Below, one piece after another: positions 1 through 5,904 of a DNA stretch of 5,904 bases (position 1 is its first letter; each line of letters begins with the position of its first letter). This stretch comes from DATDOO01 sp035293245 (lineage in GTDB: Bacteria > Pseudomonadota > Gammaproteobacteria > Methylococcales > Methylococcaceae): positions 1 through 5,904 of the forward strand of contig DATDOO010000037.1 of NCBI GenBank assembly GCA_035293245.1. Direction: 5' to 3'. The notes beneath the pieces were generated by a model. The model was given only the letters and a program-made list of their open reading frames with translations. It was not told the DNA's origin and did not search any database. A program made the position numbers and the translations under genes.

Positions 1-1
1 G

Positions 2-685
2 AGCCGCTTCTGCATGGGTGCGGCGTGGCGTTCGCCCAAGGACGGCGACATCGCCCGCGTCGCGGAAATGGTCACGGCGGTCAAGGGGTTGGGTCTGGAG
101 ACCTGCGTAACCTTGGGCATGCTGAGCGACGACCAGACCGGACGCCTCAAGGACGCCGGCCTGGACTATTACAACCACAACCTGGACACCTCCGAGGAGT
201 ATTACTCGGAAATCATCACCACCCGCACTTACCAGGATCGCCTGGAGACGCTGGAGCGGGTGCGCCGGGCCGATATCAAGGTGTGCTGCGGCGGCATCGT
301 CGGCATGGGCGAAAGTCAGTCCGACCGCGCCAAGCTGCTGCTCAACCTCGCCAATCTGCCCGACCATCCCCACAGCGTACCGATCAATATGCTGGTGCGC
401 GTTGAAGGCACGCCGCTGGCCGAGGCCGCAACCATCGACCCCTTGTTGTTCGTGCGCACCGTGGCGGTGGCGCGCATTCTCATGCCTGCCTCCAGGGTGC
501 GCTTGTCCGCCGGGCGCGCCGACATGAGCGATGAAATGCAGGCTTTATGTTTCCTCGCCGGGGCCAATTCCATTTTCTACGGCGAAAAGCTCCTCACCAC
601 CGGCAACCCCGCTGCGCAGCACGACCGCGAACTGTTCGACCGGTTGGGGATGAAAATGGCGGGAGTTTGTTTAGAACAGGCATAA
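2..685 (+). CDS. bioB: Biotin synthase BioB, 5' end cut off by the window
   Basis: This is a radical-SAM enzyme that inserts sulfur into dethiobiotin to form biotin, the last step of the pathway. The frame is open from base 2 (reading SRFCMGAAW) to TAA at 683-685, giving 227 visible codons. That corresponds to about residue 94 onward of the 346-residue E. coli protein. The N-terminal CxxxCxYC motif for the 4Fe-4S cluster lies outside the window. The ligands of the 2Fe-2S cluster are visible: Cys at 11-13 (FCMGAAW), Cys at 104-106 (LETCVTLG), Cys at 284-286 (KVCCGG) and the Arg of VRLSAGR near 496-516. YYNHNLDTS and FLAGANSIFYG are also family hallmarks. The C terminus is about 25 residues shorter than in E. 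coli, in a poorly conserved tail. It heads the bio genes in this window, and its promoter is not visible. The identification is close to certain. Confidence 0.97.
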   Translation, partial: SRFCMGAAWRSPKDGDIARVAEMVTAVKGLGLETCVTLGMLSDDQTGRLKDAGLDYYNHNLDTSEEYYSEIITTRTYQDRLETLERVRRADIKVCCGGIVGMGESQSDRAKLLLNLANLPDHPHSVPINMLVRVEGTPLAEAATIDPLLFVRTVAVARILMPASRVRLSAGRADMSDEMQALCFLAGANSIFYGEKLLTTGNPAAQHDRELFDRLGMKMAGVCLEQA

Positions 686-741
686 CCCGTCATGGCGGCT
701 GCGTCGTATTTATCCAATGTGAGCGGATATGAGCCAAGTCA

Positions 742-843
742 CCCCCCTTTAAAAAAGGGGGGCAGGGGGGATTTTTCGAACGGCTTTGCGCGCAAAGGTC
801 TGGAAATCCCCCTCACCCCCCCCTTTTTGGGAAAGGGGGGGGG
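742..843. repeat. G/C-run inverted-repeat element between bioB and bioF
   Basis: Two hairpins face each other. The left one pairs CCCCCCTTT (742-750) with AAAGGGGGG (754-762) around an AAA loop, and continues into CAGGGGGGATTT. The right one pairs CCCCCCCCTTT (816-826) with AAAGGGGGGGG (832-842) and is preceded by AAATCCCCCTCA (805-815). The two halves (about 742-773 and 805-843) are also imperfect inverse complements of each other, separated by about 30 bases, so the whole element could form one long foldback. This is seen directly. Its look matches dispersed palindromic repeats that I recall from gammaproteobacterial genomes, but copy number cannot be judged here. The element fills much of the 197-base bioB-bioF gap. 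The flanks at 686-741 and 844-882 show no promoter or ribosome-binding site that I can support. It could act as an RNA-processing or stability hairpin inside the operon transcript. Confidence 0.85.
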
Positions 844-882
844 CGGCTCGGCTTCCCCGGCGCTGGCGCCCGTTTACGCCTG

Positions 883-2049
883 ATGCTCAAAGACACGCTG
901 GCGGCGCGGCTGGCGGAGATCACCCAAGCCGGGTTGCTCCGCCGCCGCCGGGTGCTGGAAAGCCCGCAGGGGGCGAGCGTCCGGCTGGAAGGCCGGACGA
1001 TCGTCAACTTTTGCGGCAACGACTACCTGGGTCTCGCCAGCCATCCGCGTGTCGCCGAAGCCTTGCAAAAAGGCGCGGAACGCTGGGGCGCGGGCAGCGG
1101 CGCGTCCCACCTGGTGTGCGGTCACAGTGCCGCCCACCACGCCCTGGAGGAGGCGTTGGCCGCTTTCACCGGGCGGGAACGCGCCTTGCTGTTTTCCACC
1201 GGCTACATGGCCAACCAGGGCGTCATTACCGCCCTCGTCGGCCGGGGCGATACGGTGTTCGAGGACCGCCTCAATCACGCGTCCCTTTTGGACGGCGGCC
1301 TGCTCTCCGCCGCGCACTTCCAGCGTTATCTGCACGGCGACGCAGCCTCGCTGCGGAGCAAGCTGGCGGAGCGCGGCGCAGGCCAGGCGCTGGTGGTGAC
1401 CGATGGCGTATTCAGCATGGACGGCGACCTGGCGCCCCTGCCGGAACTGGCGGCGGCGGCGCAAGGGCACGGCGCGTGGCTGATGGTGGACGACGCCCAC
1501 GGCTTCGGCGTCCTCGGCGCTCAGGGCGGCGGTTGCCTGGAGCACTTCGGGCTCAGCACGGGCGAAGTGCCCATTCTGGTCGGCACGCTCGGCAAGGCGC
1601 TCGGGACGTTCGGCGCCTTTGTCGCCGGGGACGCCGAACTCATCGAATACCTGATCCAGAAAGCACGCAGCTACATCTACACCACCGCCCTGCCGCCGGC
1701 GGTGGCCGAGGCGACGCGCGCGAGCCTGGCGCTGCTTAGCGAGGAACCCTGGCGGCGCGAGCGGCTGCAAGCGCTCATCCGCCGTTTCCGCGCCGGGGCC
1801 GAGTCCTTGGGCTTGAAGCTGCACGCGTCTTTCACTCCCATCCAGCCGCTCATCCTGGGCGACAACCGCCGCGCCGTCGCCGCCAGCGACTGGCTGCTGC
1901 AACGGGGCTTCTGGATCGGCGCCATCCGCCCGCCCACCGTGCCCGAAGGCACGGCGCGCCTGCGCCTGACTTTGTCGGCTGCGCACGAGGACGCGCACCT
2001 CGACGCCCTGCTCGACGCGCTGGGTGCATGTCCGGAACTGCGCCAGTGA
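883..2049 (+). CDS. bioF: 8-amino-7-oxononanoate synthase BioF
   Basis: This PLP-dependent enzyme of the alpha-oxoamine synthase family condenses pimeloyl-ACP (or pimeloyl-CoA) with L-alanine to give 7-keto-8-aminopelargonate. The protein is 388 residues, against 384 in E. coli. FCGNDYLGLA (43-52) is the N-terminal signature and GSGASHLVCGH (71-81) follows. NHAS (131-134) holds the His that stacks on PLP, and VDDAHG (202-207) holds the Asp and His that contact the cofactor. GTLGKALGTFG (234-244) contains Lys238, which should form the Schiff base. The ATG at 883 gives a normal N terminus (MLKDTLAARLAEI), but no Shine-Dalgarno sequence is visible upstream, and the inverted-repeat element ends only 40 bases before it. 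A small open frame ending TGA at 881-883 shares one base with this ATG. The 3' end overlaps bioH. No key residue is missing. Confidence 0.97.
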   Translation: MLKDTLAARLAEITQAGLLRRRRVLESPQGASVRLEGRTIVNFCGNDYLGLASHPRVAEALQKGAERWGAGSGASHLVCGHSAAHHALEEALAAFTGRERALLFSTGYMANQGVITALVGRGDTVFEDRLNHASLLDGGLLSAAHFQRYLHGDAASLRSKLAERGAGQALVVTDGVFSMDGDLAPLPELAAAAQGHGAWLMVDDAHGFGVLGAQGGGCLEHFGLSTGEVPILVGTLGKALGTFGAFVAGDAELIEYLIQKARSYIYTTALPPAVAEATRASLALLSEEPWRRERLQALIRRFRAGAESLGLKLHASFTPIQPLILGDNRRAVAASDWLLQRGFWIGAIRPPTVPEGTARLRLTLSAAHEDAHLDALLDALGACPELRQ

Positions 2050-3101
2050 CCGCGCCGCTGCACGTCGAAACGTTCGGTTCCGGGCCCGATCTGGTCCTTT
2101 TACACGGCTGGGGGATGCACGGCGGGGTGTGGGGCGATTTCGCCCTCCGGCTGGCCGAACGCTATCGCGTGCATGTGATCGACCTGCCGGGTCATGGTTT
2201 CAGCGCGGCCTTTTCGGCTCCTTCCTCCCACGGGGGACAAAACGGCAGGACAGCCGTTTTGCACGGCGAAGCCGCCCGCAGGGTGCCGGACAGGGATTGT
2301 CCGGCATGTACGCTGGGATGGGGGCGATCAAAACCTGTCCTGAACCTTGTCGAGGGATTGGTTTCCGCAACCTTGTTCGACTCGCCCCCACCTGTCCTCC
2401 CCCGTGGGGGGAGGGACGCAATAGCGGAAACGTCGGTCCTGCCTGCCGGACTGCCTCCACTGAAGAAGGGCTGGGATGGGGAGAACAAAACCTGTCTCGC
2501 CCAGACCCTTTCCATCGTGCTGGAACATGTCCCCCAGCGAGCCGTCTGGCTCGGCTGGTCTTTGGGCGGCACGCTGGCGGCGCGGTTGGCGGCGGAACAT
2601 CCGGAGCGGGTGAGCAGCCTGATTCTTTTGGCCTGCAATCCGTGCTTCGTGCGCCGTCCCGACTGGCCGTGGGGTATGGAGGCTGCGGTTTTCGAAACCT
2701 TCGCCGCCGAAATCGGGAATAACGCCGCGGCGAGCCTGCGCCGCTTCGGCGGCTTGCTGTGTCAGGGCTTGGACGATCCGCGTTTCGCGCTGAAAACTCT
2801 GCGCGAGCGGCTGGAAACCCGCCCCGCGCCCGATCCACACGCTCTGGCTGTCGGGCTGGACTGGTTGCGCCAACTGGATGCGCGCGTCGTCCTGTCGCGG
2901 CTGAGTTGTCCGGCGCTGCTCGCCGGCGGCGACCGGGATGCTCTGGTTCCTTATGCGGCGCTGGAAATGCTGGCCGAACTGAATCCGTCCTTCCGCCTGG
3001 CGCGGATCGAGGGGGCGAGTCACGTCCCGTTTCTGAGCCACGAACATGCAACGCTGGCTCGGCTCCGCGCTTTTCTTGACGAATGCCCGGCCGAGTCATG
3101 A
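2028..3101 (+). CDS. bioH: Pimeloyl-ACP methyl ester carboxylesterase BioH with a repeat-derived in-frame insertion
   Basis: BioH is an alpha/beta hydrolase that removes the methyl ester from pimeloyl-ACP methyl ester, ending chain elongation in the BioC-BioH route. Numbered from ATG 2028, the protein is 357 residues, against 256 in E. coli. LVLLHGWG (22-29) holds the oxyanion Trp, VIDLPGHG (50-57) follows, and WLGWSLGG (174-181) contains nucleophile Ser178. Asp304 (DRDALVP) and His332 (GASHVPF) complete the triad. Between the LPGHG motif and the nucleophile there are about 90 more residues than in E. coli. This extra stretch (within about 60-160) resembles no BioH and is encoded by hairpins and repeats. 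GTG at 2046 is an alternative start: it overlaps the bioF stop as GTGA, follows GGAAC at a suitable distance, gives 351 residues and fits the family N terminus better. The 3' end overlaps bioC. The family is certain, but whether the protein is active is open; it could be an incipient pseudogene or a tolerated insertion. Confidence 0.9.
   Translation: MSGTAPVTAPLHVETFGSGPDLVLLHGWGMHGGVWGDFALRLAERYRVHVIDLPGHGFSAAFSAPSSHGGQNGRTAVLHGEAARRVPDRDCPACTLGWGRSKPVLNLVEGLVSATLFDSPPPVLPRGGRDAIAETSVLPAGLPPLKKGWDGENKTCLAQTLSIVLEHVPQRAVWLGWSLGGTLAARLAAEHPERVSSLILLACNPCFVRRPDWPWGMEAAVFETFAAEIGNNAAASLRRFGGLLCQGLDDPRFALKTLRERLETRPAPDPHALAVGLDWLRQLDARVVLSRLSCPALLAGGDRDALVPYAALEMLAELNPSFRLARIEGASHVPFLSHEHATLARLRAFLDECPAES
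2238..2261. repeat. Perfect hairpin in the bioH insertion
   Basis: CAAAACGGC (2238-2246) and GCCGTTTTG (2253-2261) are perfect inverse complements, 9 bp, around the loop AGGACA. The A/T-plus-GC arm design is unlike ordinary coding sequence and marks this as repeat-element DNA. Confidence 0.85.
2284..2306. repeat. Perfect hairpin in the bioH insertion
   Basis: TGCCGGACA (2284-2292) and TGTCCGGCA (2298-2306) form a perfect 9-bp stem with a five-base loop, GGGAT. It lies just before the first copy of the GCTGGGATGGGG direct repeat. Confidence 0.85.
2312..2339 (+). repeat. Direct repeat, copy 1, in bioH
   Basis: The copy begins GCTGGGATGGGG and ends CAAAACCTGTC (the C run continues into TCC). 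It matches the 27 bases at 2470-2496 except in the short piece between these two identical blocks. The copies are 158 bases apart, which is not a multiple of three, so they are read in different frames. Confidence 0.85.
2396..2414. repeat. Hairpin at the head of the second unit in bioH
   Basis: CCTCCCCC (2396-2403) pairs with GGGGGAGG (2407-2414) around a three-base loop. A related but weaker version, TCCTCCCACGGGGGA, stands at 2223-2237, which supports the view that the insertion holds two related units. Confidence 0.8.
2470..2496 (+). repeat. Direct repeat, copy 2, in bioH
   Basis: This is the second copy of the GCTGGGATGGGG...CAAAACCTGTC repeat. It ends about 15 bases before bioH sequence recognisable from other species resumes (LSIVLEHVPQRAVWLGWS), so it probably marks the right edge of the insertion. 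Confidence 0.85.
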
Positions 3102-3883
3102 CGGGAGCGGGTGTCGACAAGCGCTGGGTGGGCGCGTCTTTCGGCCGCGCCGCGCCGCGCTACGACCGCTTCGCCACCATGCAGCGCCGTAGCGGCGAAG
3201 AACTGCTCGGCGAACTCTGCCGCAACGCCGCAGCACCAGCCACCGTCATCGACCTGGGCGCGGGCACGGGCTTTTTCCTCCCCGCTCTGCGGGAAATGGC
3301 GGGCGATGCTCCGCTGATTGCCGTCGATCTGTCCGAAACCATGCTGCACCTCGCCCGGCAGCGCGTGGTCGACGTACGGCCGGTGGCCGGGGATGCCGAA
3401 AATCTGCCGCTGGCGGATAACTTGGCCGACGTGGTGTTTGCCAATCTGGCTTTGCAGTGGTGCAACGACTTGCCCCGCGCTTTCGCCGAATGCCGCCGCG
3501 TCTTGCGTCCCGGCGGCCATTTCGCCTTCACGTTGTTTGGTCCGGCCACCCTGGGTGAACTGCGCCGGGCCTGGGGGGAGGTGGATGCCTATACGCACGT
3601 CAGCGATTTTCCCGCAGCAGCCCGCATCCGGGCTTTGCTCAGCGAGGCCGGTTTATCCCCCGTGCTGTGGCGCGAGCGGACGGAACGGATCGGCTATCCG
3701 GATGTGCCCGCAGTACTGGAGGAACTGCGGGGCTTGGGCGCGCGCAATCTCACCCGGAATCGGCCGCGCCATTTGATGGGCAAGACGCGCCTGGAACGCC
3801 TCCACGCCGCTTACCGGCGACAGTGCGGAGGGGAGGCGTTCGCCCGTTTCGAGATTTTCACCGTCGTGGCGCGGGCGGAATGA
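3098..3883 (+). CDS. bioC: Malonyl-ACP O-methyltransferase BioC
   Basis: BioC transfers a methyl group from S-adenosylmethionine to the free carboxylate of malonyl-ACP, disguising it so that fatty-acid synthesis can extend it to a pimeloyl chain. The protein is 261 residues from ATG 3098, against 251 in E. coli. FGRAAPRYD (15-23) is the typical N-terminal motif. VIDLGAGTGFF (50-60) is SAM-binding motif I, AVDLSETML (75-83) carries the acidic residue for the ribose, and NLALQWCND (116-124) is nearly the same as NLAVQWCGN of E. coli BioC. VLRPGGHFAFT (135-145) is the post-motif strand. I chose ATG 3098 because it overlaps the bioH stop as ATGA, as at the bioC-bioD junction. An in-frame ATG at 3083 would add five residues. 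The 3' end overlaps bioD by four bases. Confidence 0.95.
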   Translation: MTGAGVDKRWVGASFGRAAPRYDRFATMQRRSGEELLGELCRNAAAPATVIDLGAGTGFFLPALREMAGDAPLIAVDLSETMLHLARQRVVDVRPVAGDAENLPLADNLADVVFANLALQWCNDLPRAFAECRRVLRPGGHFAFTLFGPATLGELRRAWGEVDAYTHVSDFPAAARIRALLSEAGLSPVLWRERTERIGYPDVPAVLEELRGLGARNLTRNRPRHLMGKTRLERLHAAYRRQCGGEAFARFEIFTVVARAE

Positions 3884-4593
3884 GCGCGCCGTACCCAGGC
3901 TTGTTCGTCACCGGCACCGACACCGGCGTCGGCAAGACGCGCGTGTCCGTTGCGCTGCTGCACGCCCTGCGCGCGATGGGATTTTCCGCCGTGGGGATGA
4001 AGCCGGTCGCCAGCGGTTGCTACCCGGAAAACGGCGCGCTACGCAACGAGGATGCCGTGCTGCTCCGGACGCATTCGTCGGCGAAAATGCCCTACGAACT
4101 CGTCAATCCGTACGCCTTCAAACCGCCCGTCTCCCCGCACCTCGCCGCGGTGCAAGGAGGCCTGGCGGTGGATTTCGCGCATATCCGCGCCCGCCTCGAC
4201 CAACTCCGCGAGCAGGTCGACTGCGTGGTGGTCGAGGGCGTCGGTGGCTGGGAAGCGCCGCTGACGGAGACGTCCAATGTCTCCGATCTGGCCCGATGCC
4301 TGGATCTGCCGGTTATCCTGGTGGTCGGCCTGCGCCTGGGCTGTCTCAATCACGCCATTCTCACGGCACGCGCCATCGAACGAACCGGATTGCCGTTTTT
4401 GGGCTGGATGGCGAATACGCTGGACGAAACCATGCCTTTCCGGGAAGAGAACGTCGCCGCGTTGCGCCAGCGTCTAGCCGCGCGCTGCCTGGCAGTGCTG
4501 CCCCACGGCGAACTGAGTGCGGAGTGGCTGGCAAGCGCCGGGGAACGCCTGAAAACAGCCCTGGCCACGGTTTCTGAAGGCGCAACGCGCTGA
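3880..4593 (+). CDS. bioD: ATP-dependent dethiobiotin synthetase BioD
   Basis: BioD closes the ureido ring of 7,8-diaminopelargonate using CO2 and ATP, giving dethiobiotin, the substrate of BioB. The protein is 237 residues, close to the usual 220-240. FVTGTDTGVGKT (9-20) is the P-loop. KPVASG (41-46) holds the conserved Lys and Ser, VNPYAFKPPVSPH (75-87) shapes the substrate site, and VVVEGVGGWEAPL (116-128) is the strand that senses the nucleotide phosphates. VILVVGLRLGCLNHAILT (145-162) and GWMANT (175-180) are also typical. The frame is open upstream to 3667, but ATG 3880 gives the family N terminus and overlaps the bioC stop as ATGA, so translation is probably coupled. It is the last bio gene of the cluster. 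No defect is visible. Confidence 0.96.
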   Translation: MSAPYPGLFVTGTDTGVGKTRVSVALLHALRAMGFSAVGMKPVASGCYPENGALRNEDAVLLRTHSSAKMPYELVNPYAFKPPVSPHLAAVQGGLAVDFAHIRARLDQLREQVDCVVVEGVGGWEAPLTETSNVSDLARCLDLPVILVVGLRLGCLNHAILTARAIERTGLPFLGWMANTLDETMPFREENVAALRQRLAARCLAVLPHGELSAEWLASAGERLKTALATVSEGATR

Positions 4594-4599
4594 TACTAT
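4591..4599 (+). promoter_or_regulatory. Possible extended -10 promoter for the lipoprotein gene
   Basis: TGATACTAT reads as an extended -10 element (TG, one base, then TACTAT), overlapping the bioD stop codon. A start site near 4606 would leave a leader of about 23 bases. The -35 region at 4571-4576 (TTTCTG) is a poor match. This is an inference from the motif alone, and the gene may equally be read from the bio operon. Confidence 0.3.
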
Positions 4600-4628
4600 C
4601 GGCGTGTAAACATCCCGGGAAAAGAGCC

Positions 4629-5012
4629 ATGAAACGAATGATCGTACTGTTGTGTGCGTTGGCGCTGGCCGCCTGTGCCGCGGACAAGAAACTGACGCGC
4701 GCCGAAGATACGCTGCGACTTTATGCCCAGCAGATCCGCTGGAACATGTTCGACGGCGCGGCGACGCTGATCGACGTGGGCAAGCATCCGGAGGTGGACC
4801 CTGCGCCGCTGAAAAATTTCAAGGTCGTTTCCTATATTCCGGTCCGCCGGGTGGACGAGGAGGACGGCAACACCATCCTGCAAACCGTTCGGATCGGTTA
4901 TTACGACGACCGTACCGCTCGGCGGAGCGAGGTTATGGATCACCAAGTCTGGCGCTACGACGACGAGACAAAACGCTGGCGGCTGGATGGCGCACTGCCG
5001 CCATTCAAGTAA
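4629..5012 (+). CDS. Small putative lipoprotein of unknown function
   Basis: The protein has 127 residues. It begins with a clear lipoprotein signal: MKRM, a hydrophobic run of about 10 residues, then LAAC with the lipidated Cys at position 16. Ala at +2 argues for sorting to the outer membrane if the E. coli rule applies. The mature part of 112 residues is charged and soluble, with no further membrane segment. It contains a helix-like start (RAEDTLRLYAQQIRW), a strand-like middle (VVSYIPVRRV, TVRIGYYDD) and a Trp-rich end (HQVWRYDDETKRWRLDG). This layout recalls small lipoproteins of similar size annotated as hypothetical in other gammaproteobacteria; I cannot name a family. AAAGAG (4621-4626) is a purine-rich ribosome-binding site very close to the ATG. 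It starts 35 bases after bioD and could be part of that transcript, but nothing ties it to biotin. Confidence 0.85.
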   Translation: MKRMIVLLCALALAACAADKKLTRAEDTLRLYAQQIRWNMFDGAATLIDVGKHPEVDPAPLKNFKVVSYIPVRRVDEEDGNTILQTVRIGYYDDRTARRSEVMDHQVWRYDDETKRWRLDGALPPFK

Positions 5013-5054
5013 TCCACGCAGGTTCTTTTTGTAAATCAGTTACCTGCATGCCGT

Positions 5055-5075
5055 AGCCTGGCCGCGCTAGGCTTT
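5055..5075 (+). terminator. Weak hairpin, possibly a terminator before the riboflavin gene
   Basis: AGCCTGGC (5055-5062) can pair with GCTAGGCT (5066-5073) over 8 bp, with one G-U pair and a CGC loop, and is followed by only three T in all. A second, weaker pairing (GCAGGT 5018-5023 with ACCTGC 5042-5047) lies upstream. The T run is too short for a confident intrinsic terminator. The 88-base gap (5013-5100) is too short for an FMN riboswitch, and I see no part of its conserved core. Confidence 0.3.
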
Positions 5076-5100
5076 ACGCCCATTAAACCGAATTCCAAGC

Positions 5101-5904
<804 letters not shown>

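Larger units (their letters stand above)
2223..2496. repeat. Repeat-rich insertion inside bioH, apparently two diverged related units
   Basis: This stretch covers most of the extra DNA in bioH; the true edges may lie up to about 15 bases outside it. Two units can be proposed. Each begins with TCCTCCC followed closely by CG and a G run (2223-2236 and 2395-2412), and each ends with GCTGGGATGGGG, a short variable piece and CAAAACCTGTC (2312-2339 and 2470-2496). Hairpins occur at 2238-2261, 2284-2306 and 2396-2414. GTTTCCGC (2361-2368) is inversely repeated as GCGGAAAC (2424-2431). The piece at 2335-2360, with CTGTCCTGAACC and TTGTCGAGGG, resembles dispersed repeats seen in other proteobacterial genomes; this is recollection, not a search result. 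There is no transposase and I see no clear target-site duplication. The frame stays open through the whole segment. Confidence 0.8.

Noticed and set aside
713..731. TGTGAGCGGATA at about 719-730 matches 12 bases of the E. coli lac operator.
   Set aside because: The match covers only one half and the centre, the second half-site is absent, and no LacI-type gene or sugar operon is near. Chance is the best explanation.
874..1998. A 374-codon open frame on the - strand opposite bioF.
   Set aside because: It is the antisense shadow of bioF, whose motifs and length fit the family exactly. The antisense translation is low-complexity Ala, Arg and Gln.
2298..2309. C-x-x-C (CPAC, BioH residues 91-94) in the inserted segment as a possible zinc knuckle.
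   Set aside because: The two Cys are encoded by the arm of a perfect DNA hairpin and there is no second ligand pair nearby, so this is a by-product of repeat DNA.
2205..2505. The bioH insertion as an insertion sequence or an intein.
   Set aside because: It is far too short for either, encodes no transposase or splicing motifs, and consists of hairpins and short repeats.
5013..5100. Possible FMN riboswitch ahead of the riboflavin gene.
   Set aside because: The gap is only 88 bases and lacks the conserved core segments of the FMN aptamer. Only weak hairpins are present.

Overview
The window carries a biotin-synthesis operon followed by a small lipoprotein gene and the start of a riboflavin gene, all on the + strand. 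The high GC content, the gene order bioB-bioF-bioH-bioC-bioD and the protein sequences point to a gammaproteobacterium. A Methylococcales-like lineage is possible, but that is a guess.

Layout: (1) positions 2-685 hold the 3' two thirds of bioB. (2) Positions 686-882 are an intergenic gap largely filled by a G/C-run inverted-repeat element (742-843). (3) bioF (883-2049), bioH (2028-3101), bioC (3098-3883) and bioD (3880-4593) overlap one another at their start and stop codons and look translationally coupled. (4) A 127-residue lipoprotein of unknown function follows (4629-5012), perhaps with its own promoter. (5) The gene at 5101-5904 runs off the window. It has an intact 3,4-dihydroxy-2-butanone-4-phosphate synthase domain fused to a GTP cyclohydrolase II-like domain that has lost its zinc ligands, which is the RibBX arrangement.

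How the genes work together: BioC methylates malonyl-ACP so that it can enter fatty-acid elongation, and BioH later removes the methyl ester to give pimeloyl-ACP. BioF makes 7-keto-8-aminopelargonate, BioD makes dethiobiotin and BioB inserts sulfur. Only bioA, of the usual late-pathway genes, is not seen here. RibBX supplies the four-carbon precursor of riboflavin.

The most notable feature is in bioH. Its reading frame contains about 270 extra bases (about 90 residues) compared with E. coli BioH, placed just before the nucleophile elbow. The extra DNA is made of hairpins and two diverged copies of a repeat unit, yet the frame stays open and Ser-Asp-His are all present. It looks like a non-coding repeat element that became part of a protein-coding gene, comparable in principle to Rickettsia palindromic elements. 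A second repeat element separates bioB from bioF and also lies in a small open frame that ends on the bioF start codon. I see no new multi-gene system, phage, CRISPR array or RNA gene.
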